Source: Winogradskyella echinorum (lineage in GTDB: Bacteria > Bacteroidota > Bacteroidia > Flavobacteriales > Flavobacteriaceae). Taken from it: 64,000 bases of DNA. The stretch covers positions 620,001 to 684,000 of the forward strand of contig NZ_JACOQD010000001.1 of NCBI RefSeq assembly GCF_014297365.1, in the 5' to 3' direction. Positions 8,747-16,284 of this stretch are shown here, piece after piece. A program made the translations under genes and the position numbers. Positions within the stretch are counted from its first letter, which is position 1; the number at the start of each line of letters is the position of its first letter. Below the pieces are notes generated by a model. The model did not search any database. It was not told the DNA's origin and saw only the letters and a program-made list of their open reading frames with translations.

Positions 8747-8776
8747 TGTCCTACGGACATTTCCCCTAAGGGGAAA
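8747..8776. repeat. Double palindrome after the CMD-family gene
   Basis: TGTCC-TAC-GGACA (8747-8759) is followed directly by TTTCCCC-TAA-GGGGAAA (8760-8776). The second element is related in sequence to the hairpin at 9899-9913 after arsS. It sits between two genes of the same cluster and could set relative transcript stability. Confidence 0.6.
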
Positions 8777-8823
8777 ACCTATAAGTAATAATTAAGTAAG
8801 CATAACAAACCCGAAACAGATTG

Positions 8824-9885
8824 ATGGCGACAGCAACCAAATCCCTAAAAAAACAAGGAAGCGATTTAGCACAAAGTAATAGACAACTTGAGATTTTATC
8901 TAATGGAATTTTTCAAAATGGTGAATTGCCCACGTTTAAAAACAAAATTTCCGAAACGAATCAGTTTCCACTTAAAGCTAAAAAGTTAGAAATACTTCAA
9001 ATTAATGTTGGTTATATGTGTAACCAAGTTTGTGATCACTGCCATGTCGATGCTGGTCCAGACAGAAAAGAGATTATGACTCGCGATACGATGCGTCAAT
9101 GTCTTGAAGTGATAAAAAACACTGGAGCACATACACTCGACTTAACAGGTGGTGCACCAGAAATGAATCCAGATTTTAGATGGTTTGTGGAAGAAGCTGC
9201 CAAAGCAGGCATCAAAGATTTTATTGTGCGTTCTAACTTGACTATTATTCGTGCGAACAAAAAATATCACGACCTACCAGAATTCTTTAAAAAACATAAT
9301 GTGCATGTCGTAAGCTCAATGCCACACTGGACACGTGGAAAAACAGACAAACAACGTGGTGATGGTGTTTTTGATAAATCCATTAAGGCTTTGCAAGAAT
9401 TAAATGCTGTCGGTTACGGCATGCCAGATTCTGATTTAAGATTAGATTTGGTTTATAATCCTTCAGGTGCTTTTTTACCTGGAGACCAAGCATCAATGGA
9501 AAAGGATTTCAAGAAAGCATTGCTTGATGATTTTAATATTCAATTTCATAATTTATTCGCGATTACTAATTTACCAATTTCACGATTTTTAGACTACTTA
9601 ATTGCATCTGAAAATTATGAAGATTATATGTATTCACTTGTTGAAGCCTATAATCCAGCAGCAGTAGAAAACGTGATGTGTACCAATACGCTTTCAGTAA
9701 GTTGGGATGGCTATTTGTTTGATTGCGATTTTAACCAAATGTTAGAATTGCCTGTAAATAGTAAAGTGAAACACATTTCAGAATACAATGAAGATTTGCT
9801 TGAAGGTAGAAATATTGTTATTTCCCAACATTGTTATGGTTGTACAGCTGGTGCAGGTAGTAGTTGTCAAGGAAGCGTCGCATAA
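8824..9885 (+). CDS. arsS: Arsenosugar biosynthesis radical SAM protein ArsS
   Basis: ArsS is a radical S-adenosylmethionine enzyme that joins the 5'-deoxyadenosyl group to dimethylated arsenic, the committed step of arsenosugar formation. The 4Fe-4S ligands are Cys66, Cys70 and Cys73 (CNQVCDHCHVDAGP), followed by the TGGAPEMNP glycine-rich SAM motif. The C-terminal half has the family's cysteine-rich tail (SQHCYGCTAGAGSSCQG). Length (353 residues) is normal. The preceding in-frame TTG (8821) is adjacent to ATG 8824, which is preferred. Neighbours ArsM, the two TIGR glycosyltransferases and the nucleoside phosphorylase complete the pathway. Confidence 0.93.
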   Translation: MATATKSLKKQGSDLAQSNRQLEILSNGIFQNGELPTFKNKISETNQFPLKAKKLEILQINVGYMCNQVCDHCHVDAGPDRKEIMTRDTMRQCLEVIKNTGAHTLDLTGGAPEMNPDFRWFVEEAAKAGIKDFIVRSNLTIIRANKKYHDLPEFFKKHNVHVVSSMPHWTRGKTDKQRGDGVFDKSIKALQELNAVGYGMPDSDLRLDLVYNPSGAFLPGDQASMEKDFKKALLDDFNIQFHNLFAITNLPISRFLDYLIASENYEDYMYSLVEAYNPAAVENVMCTNTLSVSWDGYLFDCDFNQMLELPVNSKVKHISEYNEDLLEGRNIVISQHCYGCTAGAGSSCQGSVA

Positions 9886-9893
9886 AAAGCCCC

Positions 9894-9920
9894 TTTAGTT
9901 CCCCAGAGGGGAAAACTAAA
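9894..9920. repeat. Hairpin after arsS
   Basis: TTTAGTT-CCCC pairs with GGGG-AACTAAA around a 3-nt loop, with a 2-nt A bulge, beginning 9 bp after the arsS stop. It ends 4 bp before the next ATG, so it is more likely a dispersed element or RNA-stability structure than a terminator. Confidence 0.5.
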
Positions 9921-9923
9921 AAT

Positions 9924-10415
9924 ATGAAAAAACAAACGCTATATATATTCTTATTTTTTTCGAGCATTTGTCTCGCTCAAAGTTCTATTTCAGAACTGTT
10001 GAAAAAACACAATACTGAAAGTGTGCCTTACATCTCTGTACACGAATTGGCCATGCCAAAAACGGAAGCCATTTTATTGGATTCTAGAGAGCTTATAGAA
10101 TTTGAAACGAGTCATATTCAGAATGCAATTCATGTTGGTTATGATGATTTTAAAATTGAAACCGTTACCAATCAAATTACAGACAAATCAACAACTATAG
10201 TTGTGTATTGTTCTTTAGGCATTCGATCTGAAGACATTGCCGAACAACTTGAAAAAGCTGGCTACACCAATGTTTTTAATTTATTTGGTGGTATTTTTGA
10301 ATGGAAGAATAACGACTTCAAAATTTACAATGATAAAGGTGAAACTGACGATGTTCATGCCTTCTCAAAAGAATGGAGCCAATGGCTTTTAAAAGGAAAT
10401 AAAATCTATGACTGA
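9924..10415 (+). CDS. Exported rhodanese-domain protein of the arsenosugar cluster
   Basis: A 163-residue protein with an N-terminal signal peptide (MKKQTLYIFLFFSSICLAQ, cut likely before SS) and one rhodanese domain: LLDSRELIEFETSHIQNA, active cysteine Cys96 in VVYCSLGIRSE, and the GGIFEW end motif. The frame continues upstream to a start inside arsS (9864), but ATG 9924 gives the clean signal peptide. A periplasmic sulfur-transfer or thiol role is inferred. Its end overlaps the next gene by 8 bp. Confidence 0.85.
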   Translation: MKKQTLYIFLFFSSICLAQSSISELLKKHNTESVPYISVHELAMPKTEAILLDSRELIEFETSHIQNAIHVGYDDFKIETVTNQITDKSTTIVVYCSLGIRSEDIAEQLEKAGYTNVFNLFGGIFEWKNNDFKIYNDKGETDDVHAFSKEWSQWLLKGNKIYD

Positions 10416-11016
10416 TGCACTTGTAATTGTGTTTGTTAAAAACATAAAATTAGGAACTGTAAAAACCAGATTAGCTAAAACTATTGGAGATTTTGGTGCG
10501 TTTGAAGTGTATTCAGAACTAGTGAAAATAACCGAAAAAGCAACTGAAGCATTAGACATTGATAAACGCATTTATTTTTCTAATGCTGTTGTGGATACGA
10601 AGTGGCAAAATGAATTTAAAACCGTTCAAAGTGGTGCCGATTTAGGCGAACGCATGCTCAATGCTTTTAAAGATGGTTTTGAATCTGGTTACAAACGAAT
10701 TGTGTTAATTGGATCTGATTTACCAGATATAAATTCAACTCATATTAAAAAAGGCATTGAAGCTTTAGCCTCTAGTGATGTGGTTTTCGGACCTGCAGAA
10801 GATGGTGGTTATTATTTAGTTGGTTTATCTAAAATGTACTCCTCAATTTTTACTAATAAACCCTGGAGTCAGTCTAATTTATTAGAACAAACGTTACAAG
10901 AGTTACACAACAATAAGGTTACAGTGAGTACCTTAGAGACGTTAAATGATATTGATACGTATGAAGATTTAATTGCTTCAGATTTCTATAAATCGAATAA
11001 AAAATTACAAGAATAA
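10408..11016 (+). CDS. TIGR04282-family glycosyltransferase (arsenosugar biosynthesis)
   Basis: A 202-residue nucleotidyl/glycosyltransferase-fold protein (DUF2064). Diagnostic parts are VKNIKLGTVKTRLAKTIG near the N-terminus, LIGSDLPDI (the Asp pair that binds metal and sugar nucleotide) and FGPAEDGGYYLVGL. The family is found almost only beside arsS, so it probably handles the sugar or aglycone part of the arsenosugar. It overlaps the rhodanese gene by 8 bp and runs close to the nucleoside phosphorylase gene (13 bp). Confidence 0.9.
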   Translation: MTDALVIVFVKNIKLGTVKTRLAKTIGDFGAFEVYSELVKITEKATEALDIDKRIYFSNAVVDTKWQNEFKTVQSGADLGERMLNAFKDGFESGYKRIVLIGSDLPDINSTHIKKGIEALASSDVVFGPAEDGGYYLVGLSKMYSSIFTNKPWSQSNLLEQTLQELHNNKVTVSTLETLNDIDTYEDLIASDFYKSNKKLQE

Positions 11017-11029
11017 ATACAACAACTCA

Positions 11030-11842
11030 ATGATTAAACAAATAAAAGAAAGCACCGAATATTTGCAAAGTAAAGGTTTTGAAAACCCAGAGGTTGGTAT
11101 CATACTTGGTACTGGCTTAGGGAAACTTATTAATGAAATTGAAATCATTGCCGAAGCAAGTTATAACCACATTCCAAATTTCCCAACCGCAACGGTAGAG
11201 TTTCATAAAGGCAAATTAATTTATGGAGTTTTAGAAGGAAAAAAAGTGGTGGTTATGCAAGGGCGTTTTCATGTTTATGAAGGTTATACGTTGCAGGATG
11301 TTACTTTTCCTGTCCGTATTATGGAAAAATTAGGGATTAAAACCTTATTGGTTTCTAATGCTGCAGGTGCTGTTAATTTAGATTTCAAAAAAGGAGAATT
11401 AATGCTCATTGATGATCATATTAATCTTCAAGGAGGTTCACCATTAGCATTTAAAGGAGTTTCCGAATTAGGCGAACGATTTGCAGATATGAGTGCACCT
11501 TATGATTTAGAAATCAATTCTAAATTCAAAAGCATCGCCAATAAAAACAACATTACATTACACGAAGGAGTTTACGCTTCAGTTGTTGGACCTCAACTTG
11601 AAACCAGAGCAGAATACCGAATGTTAAAAACTATTGGTGCAGATGCTGTTGGTATGAGTACAGTACCAGAGATTATTGTTGCAAACCACTTAGGATTAAA
11701 AGCAGCAGCAGTTTCGGTTTTAACTGACGAATGCGATCCGGATAATTTAAAGCCAGTTGACATTGCAGAAATTATTGCTATGGCTGGTAAGGCTGAGCCT
11801 GATATGATTACGTTATTTAAAGAATTGATAAAAAGTATCTAG
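11030..11842 (+). CDS. punA: Purine-nucleoside phosphorylase
   Basis: This trimeric-type phosphorylase (270 residues) cleaves purine nucleosides with phosphate. Motifs are GIILGTGLGKL (phosphate loop), FPTATVEFHKGKLIYG, GRFHVYEGY, VSNAAGAVN, and GPQLETRAEYRML with the catalytic Glu, then DAVGMSTVPEIIVA. An in-frame start at 10973 lies inside the previous gene; ATG 11030 gives the expected N-terminus. Placed between arsS and arsM, it may remove adenine from the adenosyl-arsenic product made by ArsS, giving a ribose-1-phosphate derivative for the glycosyltransferases; this use is inferred from context. It could also serve general purine salvage, in keeping with the purine genes upstream. Confidence 0.9.
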   Translation: MIKQIKESTEYLQSKGFENPEVGIILGTGLGKLINEIEIIAEASYNHIPNFPTATVEFHKGKLIYGVLEGKKVVVMQGRFHVYEGYTLQDVTFPVRIMEKLGIKTLLVSNAAGAVNLDFKKGELMLIDDHINLQGGSPLAFKGVSELGERFADMSAPYDLEINSKFKSIANKNNITLHEGVYASVVGPQLETRAEYRMLKTIGADAVGMSTVPEIIVANHLGLKAAAVSVLTDECDPDNLKPVDIAEIIAMAGKAEPDMITLFKELIKSI

Positions 11843-11897
11843 TGTAAAGTATGAAGTGTAGAGTAATTCGTTACCATACTACTTCATACTTAACACT
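11841..11897. repeat. 17-bp inverted repeat between punA and arsM
   Basis: AGTGTAAAGTATGAAGT (11841-11857) and ACTTCATACTTAACACT (11881-11897) pair with one mismatch around a 23-nt loop. The left arm starts inside the punA stop codon. It could form a stem between the two genes; no U-tract follows, so termination is uncertain. Confidence 0.6.
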
Positions 11898-11918
11898 TTA
11901 TACTAAATACTAATAAAA

Positions 11919-12887
11919 ATGAGTTACTTAGAAGCCACAAACACCCTATACAAAGAAGCAGCACTAACACCAGATGTTGGTTTATGCTGTACCACAAATC
12001 CGATTTGGGAATTACCAGGATTAAAAATTCCAAGAATAATGCAAGAGATGAACTACGGTTGTGGTTCTACAGTCCATGCACGCGATTTAACCAATAATCC
12101 TAAAATGCTATACGTTGGTGTTGGTGGTGGCATGGAATTGTTACAATTTTCGTATTTCAACAGACAAAAAGGTGGTGTTATTGGTGTAGATGTGGTTGAT
12201 GAAATGCTTGAAGCGTCTCGCAAAAACTTTAAAGAAGCTGAAGAACAAAACGATTGGTTTAAGTCTGAATTTGTTGAGCTTAAAAAAGGAGATGCCATGA
12301 ATCTTCCAGTTGAAGACAATAGCATTGATGTGGCGGCTCAGAATTGCTTATTCAATATTTTTAAAGCAGATGATTTAAAGAAAGCTATTGCCGAAATGTA
12401 TCGTGTATTAAAACCACATGGCCGTTTGGTAATGAGTGATCCAACGTGTGAGCAACCAATGAATGACGCATTGCGTAATGATGATAGACTGCGAGCACTT
12501 TGTTTAAGTGGAAGTTTACCTATTGCAGAATACGTAAAAGCATTAACAGATGCTGGTTTTGGGACTATTGAAATTAGAGCACGTAAACCTTACCGAATTT
12601 TAGATCCTAAAAATTATCCAACAGACGAATTAATCTATATCGAATCTATAGAAGTTGCAGCTATTAAAGACCCAATGCCAGCAGATGGACCATGTGTTTT
12701 TACTGGTAAAGCAGCCATCTATTATGGTGACGAAGATTATTTTGATGACAAAGCTGGGCATGTTTTATTAAAAAATCAACCTTTAGCAATTTGTGATAAA
12801 ACAGCTGGAGCGTTACAAGCTTTGGGCAGAGATGATATTTATTTTTCAGAATCTACGTTTCATTATGATGGTGGAGGTTGTTGTTAA
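11919..12887 (+). CDS. arsM: Arsenosugar biosynthesis arsenite methyltransferase ArsM
   Basis: ArsM transfers methyl groups from S-adenosylmethionine to arsenite to give the dimethylated arsenic used by ArsS. The Rossmann methyltransferase core shows VGVGGGMELL (about residues 67-76), GVDVVDEML, GDAMNLP and a post-core LKPHGRLVMSDP. Cysteines suited to arsenic binding are Cys23-Cys24, Cys48 and one in AQNCLFNIF; the tail ends in GGGCC. Length 322 fits the arsenosugar-linked subfamily, which differs from detoxifying ArsM. No arsR, arsB or arsC gene is in view, so this set is for biosynthesis and not classical resistance. Confidence 0.92.
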   Translation: MSYLEATNTLYKEAALTPDVGLCCTTNPIWELPGLKIPRIMQEMNYGCGSTVHARDLTNNPKMLYVGVGGGMELLQFSYFNRQKGGVIGVDVVDEMLEASRKNFKEAEEQNDWFKSEFVELKKGDAMNLPVEDNSIDVAAQNCLFNIFKADDLKKAIAEMYRVLKPHGRLVMSDPTCEQPMNDALRNDDRLRALCLSGSLPIAEYVKALTDAGFGTIEIRARKPYRILDPKNYPTDELIYIESIEVAAIKDPMPADGPCVFTGKAAIYYGDEDYFDDKAGHVLLKNQPLAICDKTAGALQALGRDDIYFSESTFHYDGGGCC

Positions 12888-12898
12888 ATAGTGCTATC

Positions 12899-13087
12899 AT
12901 TCCTGCTTTCGCAGGAATCTCATTAAATAAAATTGATATGTTATCTTTAGTAAAATAAATAAGCTATTTAGGTTTCGCCTGTCTGCCTGTCGGCAGACAG
13001 GCGCTCAACCTGACTGATAATTAATAATAGATTCCTGCTTTCGCAGGAATGACAAAAAAAAAAAAAAACTTCTGCATTCGCAGAAGT
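12899..13087. repeat. Cluster of four hairpin elements after arsM
   Basis: Four perfect hairpins fill the gap: ATTCCTGC-TTTC-GCAGGAAT at 12899-12918 and again, identical, at 13031-13050; a 12-bp GC-rich stem CGCCTGTCTGCC/GGCAGACAGGCG with loop TGTC at 12976-13003; and ACTTCTGC-ATTC-GCAGAAGT at 13068-13087, only 5 bp before the next start. A run of A follows the third. The set could terminate the arsM transcript, but the two identical copies show it is built of dispersed repeats. Confidence 0.75.
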
Positions 13088-13092
13088 ATGAG

Positions 13093-14001
13093 ATGGAAAA
13101 ATACATAGACATCATAAAAAAATCCTATTCAGATTATTGGAATTATCTGAAATATGAACTCATTGACATTAATCATTGGGATAACTTTTTTTATGGTCTT
13201 ATTATCATTTCACTTGCGGTTTGGATATTAGAAATTGCTTTCCCTTGGCGTAAAGGTCAAGCTATTTTTAGAAAGGATTTTTGGTTAGACACCTTTTATA
13301 TGTTCTTTAATTTCTTTCTGCTCAACCTTATTGTGCTGATAGCATTATCTAATACTGTTTCAGAATTATTTAATGACATGTTGGGAGTTGTTGGCTTGTC
13401 GGTTTCTAGTTTTCAGTTGTTTGACTTGGGTAAATTACCAAAATGGTCAGGACTTTTAATCTTCTTCATTGTTTCAGATTTTGTACAATGGAATACACAT
13501 CGCTTATTACATCGTTTTGAATGGCTATGGAATTTCCACAAAGTGCATCACTCTGTAAAAGAAATGGGCTTTGCTGCACATTTACGCTACCATTGGATGG
13601 AACCTGTGGTGTACAAATCTCTCTTGTATATTCCTATTGCAATTATAGGTGGTTTTGACGCTCATGACTTTGCTATTGTGTATTTCTTTACTATTGCAAT
13701 TGGCCACCTCAACCATGCTAACTTAGGTTGGGATTATGGGTTTTTAAAATACATTTTCAATAATCCGAAGATGCACATTTGGCATCACGCTAAGGGTTTA
13801 CCAGAACATGTAAGGTATGGTGTTAATTTCGGACTAACATTAAGTTTTTGGGATTACATCTTTAAAACCAATTTTGTACCATATGATGGCAGAGATATTG
13901 AATTAGGTTTTGAAGGTGATGAAACATTTCCTAAGGATTTTGTGAGTCAGGAATTGTATCCTGCATTCTCAAAAAAGCAGGCGTCTGATAAATCGAACTA
14001 A
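13093..14001 (+). CDS. Sterol desaturase/fatty acid hydroxylase family membrane protein
   Basis: A 302-residue membrane di-iron enzyme with the histidine clusters of the family: HRLLHR, HKVHHS, HLRYHW, HLNHAN and HIWHHA, between about four hydrophobic stretches (residues 30-50, 72-92, 118-135, 190-215). Such proteins hydroxylate or desaturate lipids using O2. The substrate is unknown. It lies inside the arsenosugar set, and lipid-linked arsenic compounds exist in nature, but any link is a guess. The start ATG 13093 lies right behind a hairpin. Confidence 0.85.
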   Translation: MEKYIDIIKKSYSDYWNYLKYELIDINHWDNFFYGLIIISLAVWILEIAFPWRKGQAIFRKDFWLDTFYMFFNFFLLNLIVLIALSNTVSELFNDMLGVVGLSVSSFQLFDLGKLPKWSGLLIFFIVSDFVQWNTHRLLHRFEWLWNFHKVHHSVKEMGFAAHLRYHWMEPVVYKSLLYIPIAIIGGFDAHDFAIVYFFTIAIGHLNHANLGWDYGFLKYIFNNPKMHIWHHAKGLPEHVRYGVNFGLTLSFWDYIFKTNFVPYDGRDIELGFEGDETFPKDFVSQELYPAFSKKQASDKSN

Positions 14002-14006
14002 TTACC

Positions 14007-14933
14007 ATGAAATACTCTTTTGTTTTAATTCTATTACTTTTTATTTCATCGTGTTACGGCACAAAAAAAATAGCTGAATCGCAACCAGAATCAACAAATG
14101 AAGTTGCTATTGTAACTGAAGTTTCTGATGTGGTTGAAGCACCTAAAGTTAAAAAAACTCAAGATTCAATTGCATCTTTAACTAAAGGTGATTTTATAAT
14201 TGTAGTTAAGAAAGAGCCTGAAACAAGTAGTCTAGACACTACTAAAACAGACTTTCACCAAAATTTATCTAAAAGAACCTTAACTGAACACCAACTATGG
14301 AATGAGTTATTAGAATTGTACGTTTCAGAAAATGGTAATGTAAATTATAATGGTTTCAAAAAAGACCATAGTAAGCTTTTAGGATATATAAAAGTACTTC
14401 AAATCTCATATGAAAAAGTTAATTCAAAAACCGAGAGGTCAAAAGACGAACTACTCGCCTATTGGATTAACGCCTATAATGCATTAACAATAGATTTAAT
14501 TCTAAGAAATTATCCTACAAAAAGCATAAAAGACATTAAAGATCCTTGGGATCAACGCCTATGGCAATTTGGACATAAGTGGTTAAACCTCAATGATATT
14601 GAGCATAATATTTTACGTAAAATGGACGAACCAAGAATTCATTTTGCTATTGTTTGCGCTTCTGTTTCTTGTCCAAAAATTCAAAATGAAGCTTTTACTG
14701 CTTCAAATTTAGAAGAACAGCTTAGTAATGCAACTAAAGAATTTTTAGCAGACTCTACTAAAAACGACATCTCTCAAAACAACCTTAAATTGTCAAAAAT
14801 CTTTAAATGGTTTAAGAAAGATTTTGAACAAGAAGGAAGTTTAATAGATTTTTTAAATCAATATTCAACAGTTATAATTTCAGACTCTGCCAAAAAGAGT
14901 TATAAAGATTACAATTGGGATTTGAATGAATAG
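14007..14933 (+). CDS. DUF547 lipoprotein
   Basis: The 308-residue protein begins with a lipoprotein signal (LLLFISSCYG, lipidated Cys about residue 16), then a variable, charged linker to about residue 100, then the DUF547 domain: LLAYWINAYNALTIDLILRNYP, SIKDI, the W-rich centre and FAIVCASVSCPKI. DUF547 has a papain/transglutaminase-like fold prediction in some databases but no settled function. It begins 5 bp after the desaturase-like gene and precedes the TIGR04283 glycosyltransferase, an arrangement seen with arsenosugar genes in related bacteria as far as I recall. Confidence 0.82.
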   Translation: MKYSFVLILLLFISSCYGTKKIAESQPESTNEVAIVTEVSDVVEAPKVKKTQDSIASLTKGDFIIVVKKEPETSSLDTTKTDFHQNLSKRTLTEHQLWNELLELYVSENGNVNYNGFKKDHSKLLGYIKVLQISYEKVNSKTERSKDELLAYWINAYNALTIDLILRNYPTKSIKDIKDPWDQRLWQFGHKWLNLNDIEHNILRKMDEPRIHFAIVCASVSCPKIQNEAFTASNLEEQLSNATKEFLADSTKNDISQNNLKLSKIFKWFKKDFEQEGSLIDFLNQYSTVIISDSAKKSYKDYNWDLNE

Positions 14934-14968
14934 ATAAACTGTCATTGACTACGTCGAAACTGCGATGT

Positions 14969-15022
14969 CTGAACTTGTTTCAGAATCTCATTATATTAAT
15001 GATGCTGAAATAAATTCAGCAT
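14969..15022. repeat. Two opposed copies of a TGAA-5nt-TTCA palindrome
   Basis: CTGAA-CTTGT-TTCAG (14969-14983) and ATGCTGAA-ATAAA-TTCAGCAT (15002-15022, followed by GACA) lie in opposite orientation in the gap before the TIGR04283 gene. The loop CTTGT is the reverse complement of the ACAAG loop in the copy found inside the coding region at 26172-26192. Confidence 0.7.
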
Positions 15023-15030
15023 GACAAAGC

Positions 15031-15822
15031 ATGAAGCACCAGATTTCTATAATAATACCCGTTTTAAACGAAGCCAAAACAATTAAAGATGTACTCTTTC
15101 ATTTAATTGACAATGCGTCGTTAGCGTCTATTTCAGAAATTATAGTTGTGGATGGAGGTAGCACTGATGGGACACAGAAAATTGTTAGTGGTTTCGTCAC
15201 TTCGAGTGATTCTGAACAAAGTGAAGAATTATATCGAGAAGCTTACCTAAAAGTTCTCGATACAAAATTCCAAAAAAGGAATTTCACTCGAACTGACATT
15301 AAACTATTTTCTTCAGAAAAAGGAAGAGCCAAACAAATGAATCTTGGTGCAAAACATGCTAAAGGAGAGATTTTGTATTTTCTTCATGCCGATTCATTCC
15401 CACCGCAACGTTATGATACATTAATTATAAATGAAGTTAAAAAAGGAAACAATGCTGGCTGCTTTAGAATGCAGTTTGACAGTAATCATTGGTGGTTACG
15501 TTTAGCAAGTTGGTTAACCCAATTCTCTTGGCGTGCTTGCAGAGGTGGTGACCAAAGTCAATTTATAACTCGTGCTCTATTTGATGAAATTGGTGGTTAT
15601 GATGAACATTATGCTATATATGAAGACAATATTTTGATTAACGAACTCTATAATCGAAATGAATTTGTTGTGATAAATAAAAAACTAACAACTTCAGCTC
15701 GGATGTATAGAAAACATGGTATTTGGAAACTTCAATATCTTTATTGGAGTATCTATGTAAGAAAATGGTTTGGTGCTTCTGCAGATGATTTATGTGCTTA
15801 TTACAGGAAGCATCTGTGTTAG
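15031..15822 (+). CDS. TIGR04283-family glycosyltransferase with a repeat-encoded insert
   Basis: A GT2-fold glycosyltransferase (263 residues) of the arsenosugar-linked TIGR04283 family. Motifs: SIIIPVLNEAKTI, IIVVDGGSTDGT (nucleotide-sugar Asp), KGRAKQMNLGAKHAKG, LYFLHADSFPP, RGGDQSQFI and ALFDEIGGYDE. Between the VDGGSTDGT and GRAKQMN motifs, where relatives have a short link, residues 56-89 are encoded exactly by a 102-bp palindromic repeat (15196-15297), read in frame. The glycosyltransferase motifs on both sides are intact, so the protein may still fold with a surface insertion. Last gene of the arsenosugar set; it abuts a convergent minus-strand gene. Confidence 0.88.
   Translation: MKHQISIIIPVLNEAKTIKDVLFHLIDNASLASISEIIVVDGGSTDGTQKIVSGFVTSSDSEQSEELYREAYLKVLDTKFQKRNFTRTDIKLFSSEKGRAKQMNLGAKHAKGEILYFLHADSFPPQRYDTLIINEVKKGNNAGCFRMQFDSNHWWLRLASWLTQFSWRACRGGDQSQFITRALFDEIGGYDEHYAIYEDNILINELYNRNEFVVINKKLTTSARMYRKHGIWKLQYLYWSIYVRKWFGASADDLCAYYRKHLC
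15196..15297. repeat. 102-bp palindromic element inside a coding region
   Basis: Outer arms GTCACTTCGAGTGA (15196-15209) and TCACTCGAACTGAC (15284-15297) pair at 13 of 14 bases. Inside are TATCGAGAA/TTCTCGATA (15232-15240/15254-15262, perfect) and AAATTCC/GGAATTT around an A6 loop (15265-15284). Total length is 102 bp, exactly 34 codons, and the reading frame passes through without a stop. Such three-way palindromes are common between genes in Flavobacteriaceae, to my knowledge. Confidence 0.85.
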
Positions 15823-16281
15823 TTATGCTTCACCATTAGGTTTTATTCGGCCTGCGGATTTTTTAGTTAAATTAATAATTGTCCTAAAATAATTATTCCC
15901 TCCATCAAATACCATAAACCAATCTCTTAGTTCATACCAATCATTTTGCGGCTGAAATCTATATGAATAAATAAGAATTTCTTTTTCATTATTATCTGTA
16001 AGCATAGGAATAATAAAAAATCTATAATCATCAATATCTATCTTGTTACTCTTATCTTTCATTTTATTATTATAACTTTTTAAACTTGTCTCTAAATTTT
16101 CTATGGTCAAACTAACTTCAGAATCATCTAAAAAGGTTTTAGTTTTTCCTTCGGCAAGAGGAAAATTTTTTATTTGTTCTCTTGCAAAATCTAAATCTAG
16201 GATTTTATAATTATCCTCTGTTATACCATTTTGACAACTACAAAGCAAAAACAGAATTAACAAAAATTGAATAATTTTCAT
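15823..16281 (-). CDS. Uncharacterised small lipoprotein
   Basis: A 152-residue protein with a lipoprotein signal peptide (LLILFLLCSCQNG, lipidated Cys near residue 16) and a mixed charged/aromatic mature part containing DDYRFFIIPML and WYELRDWFMVFDGG. No family is recognised. It begins 3 bp after the phosphoesterase gene, so the two probably share a transcript, and its stop abuts that of the convergent glycosyltransferase gene. Confidence 0.65.
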   Translation of the reverse strand: MKIIQFLLILFLLCSCQNGITEDNYKILDLDFAREQIKNFPLAEGKTKTFLDDSEVSLTIENLETSLKSYNNKMKDKSNKIDIDDYRFFIIPMLTDNNEKEILIYSYRFQPQNDWYELRDWFMVFDGGNNYFRTIINLTKKSAGRIKPNGEA

Positions 16282-16284
16282 AGG

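Noticed and set aside
8404-15822. The arsenic genes as an arsenic-resistance (ars) operon
   Set aside because: No arsR, arsB/acr3 or arsC is present, and the ArsS and TIGR glycosyltransferases point to arsenosugar synthesis.
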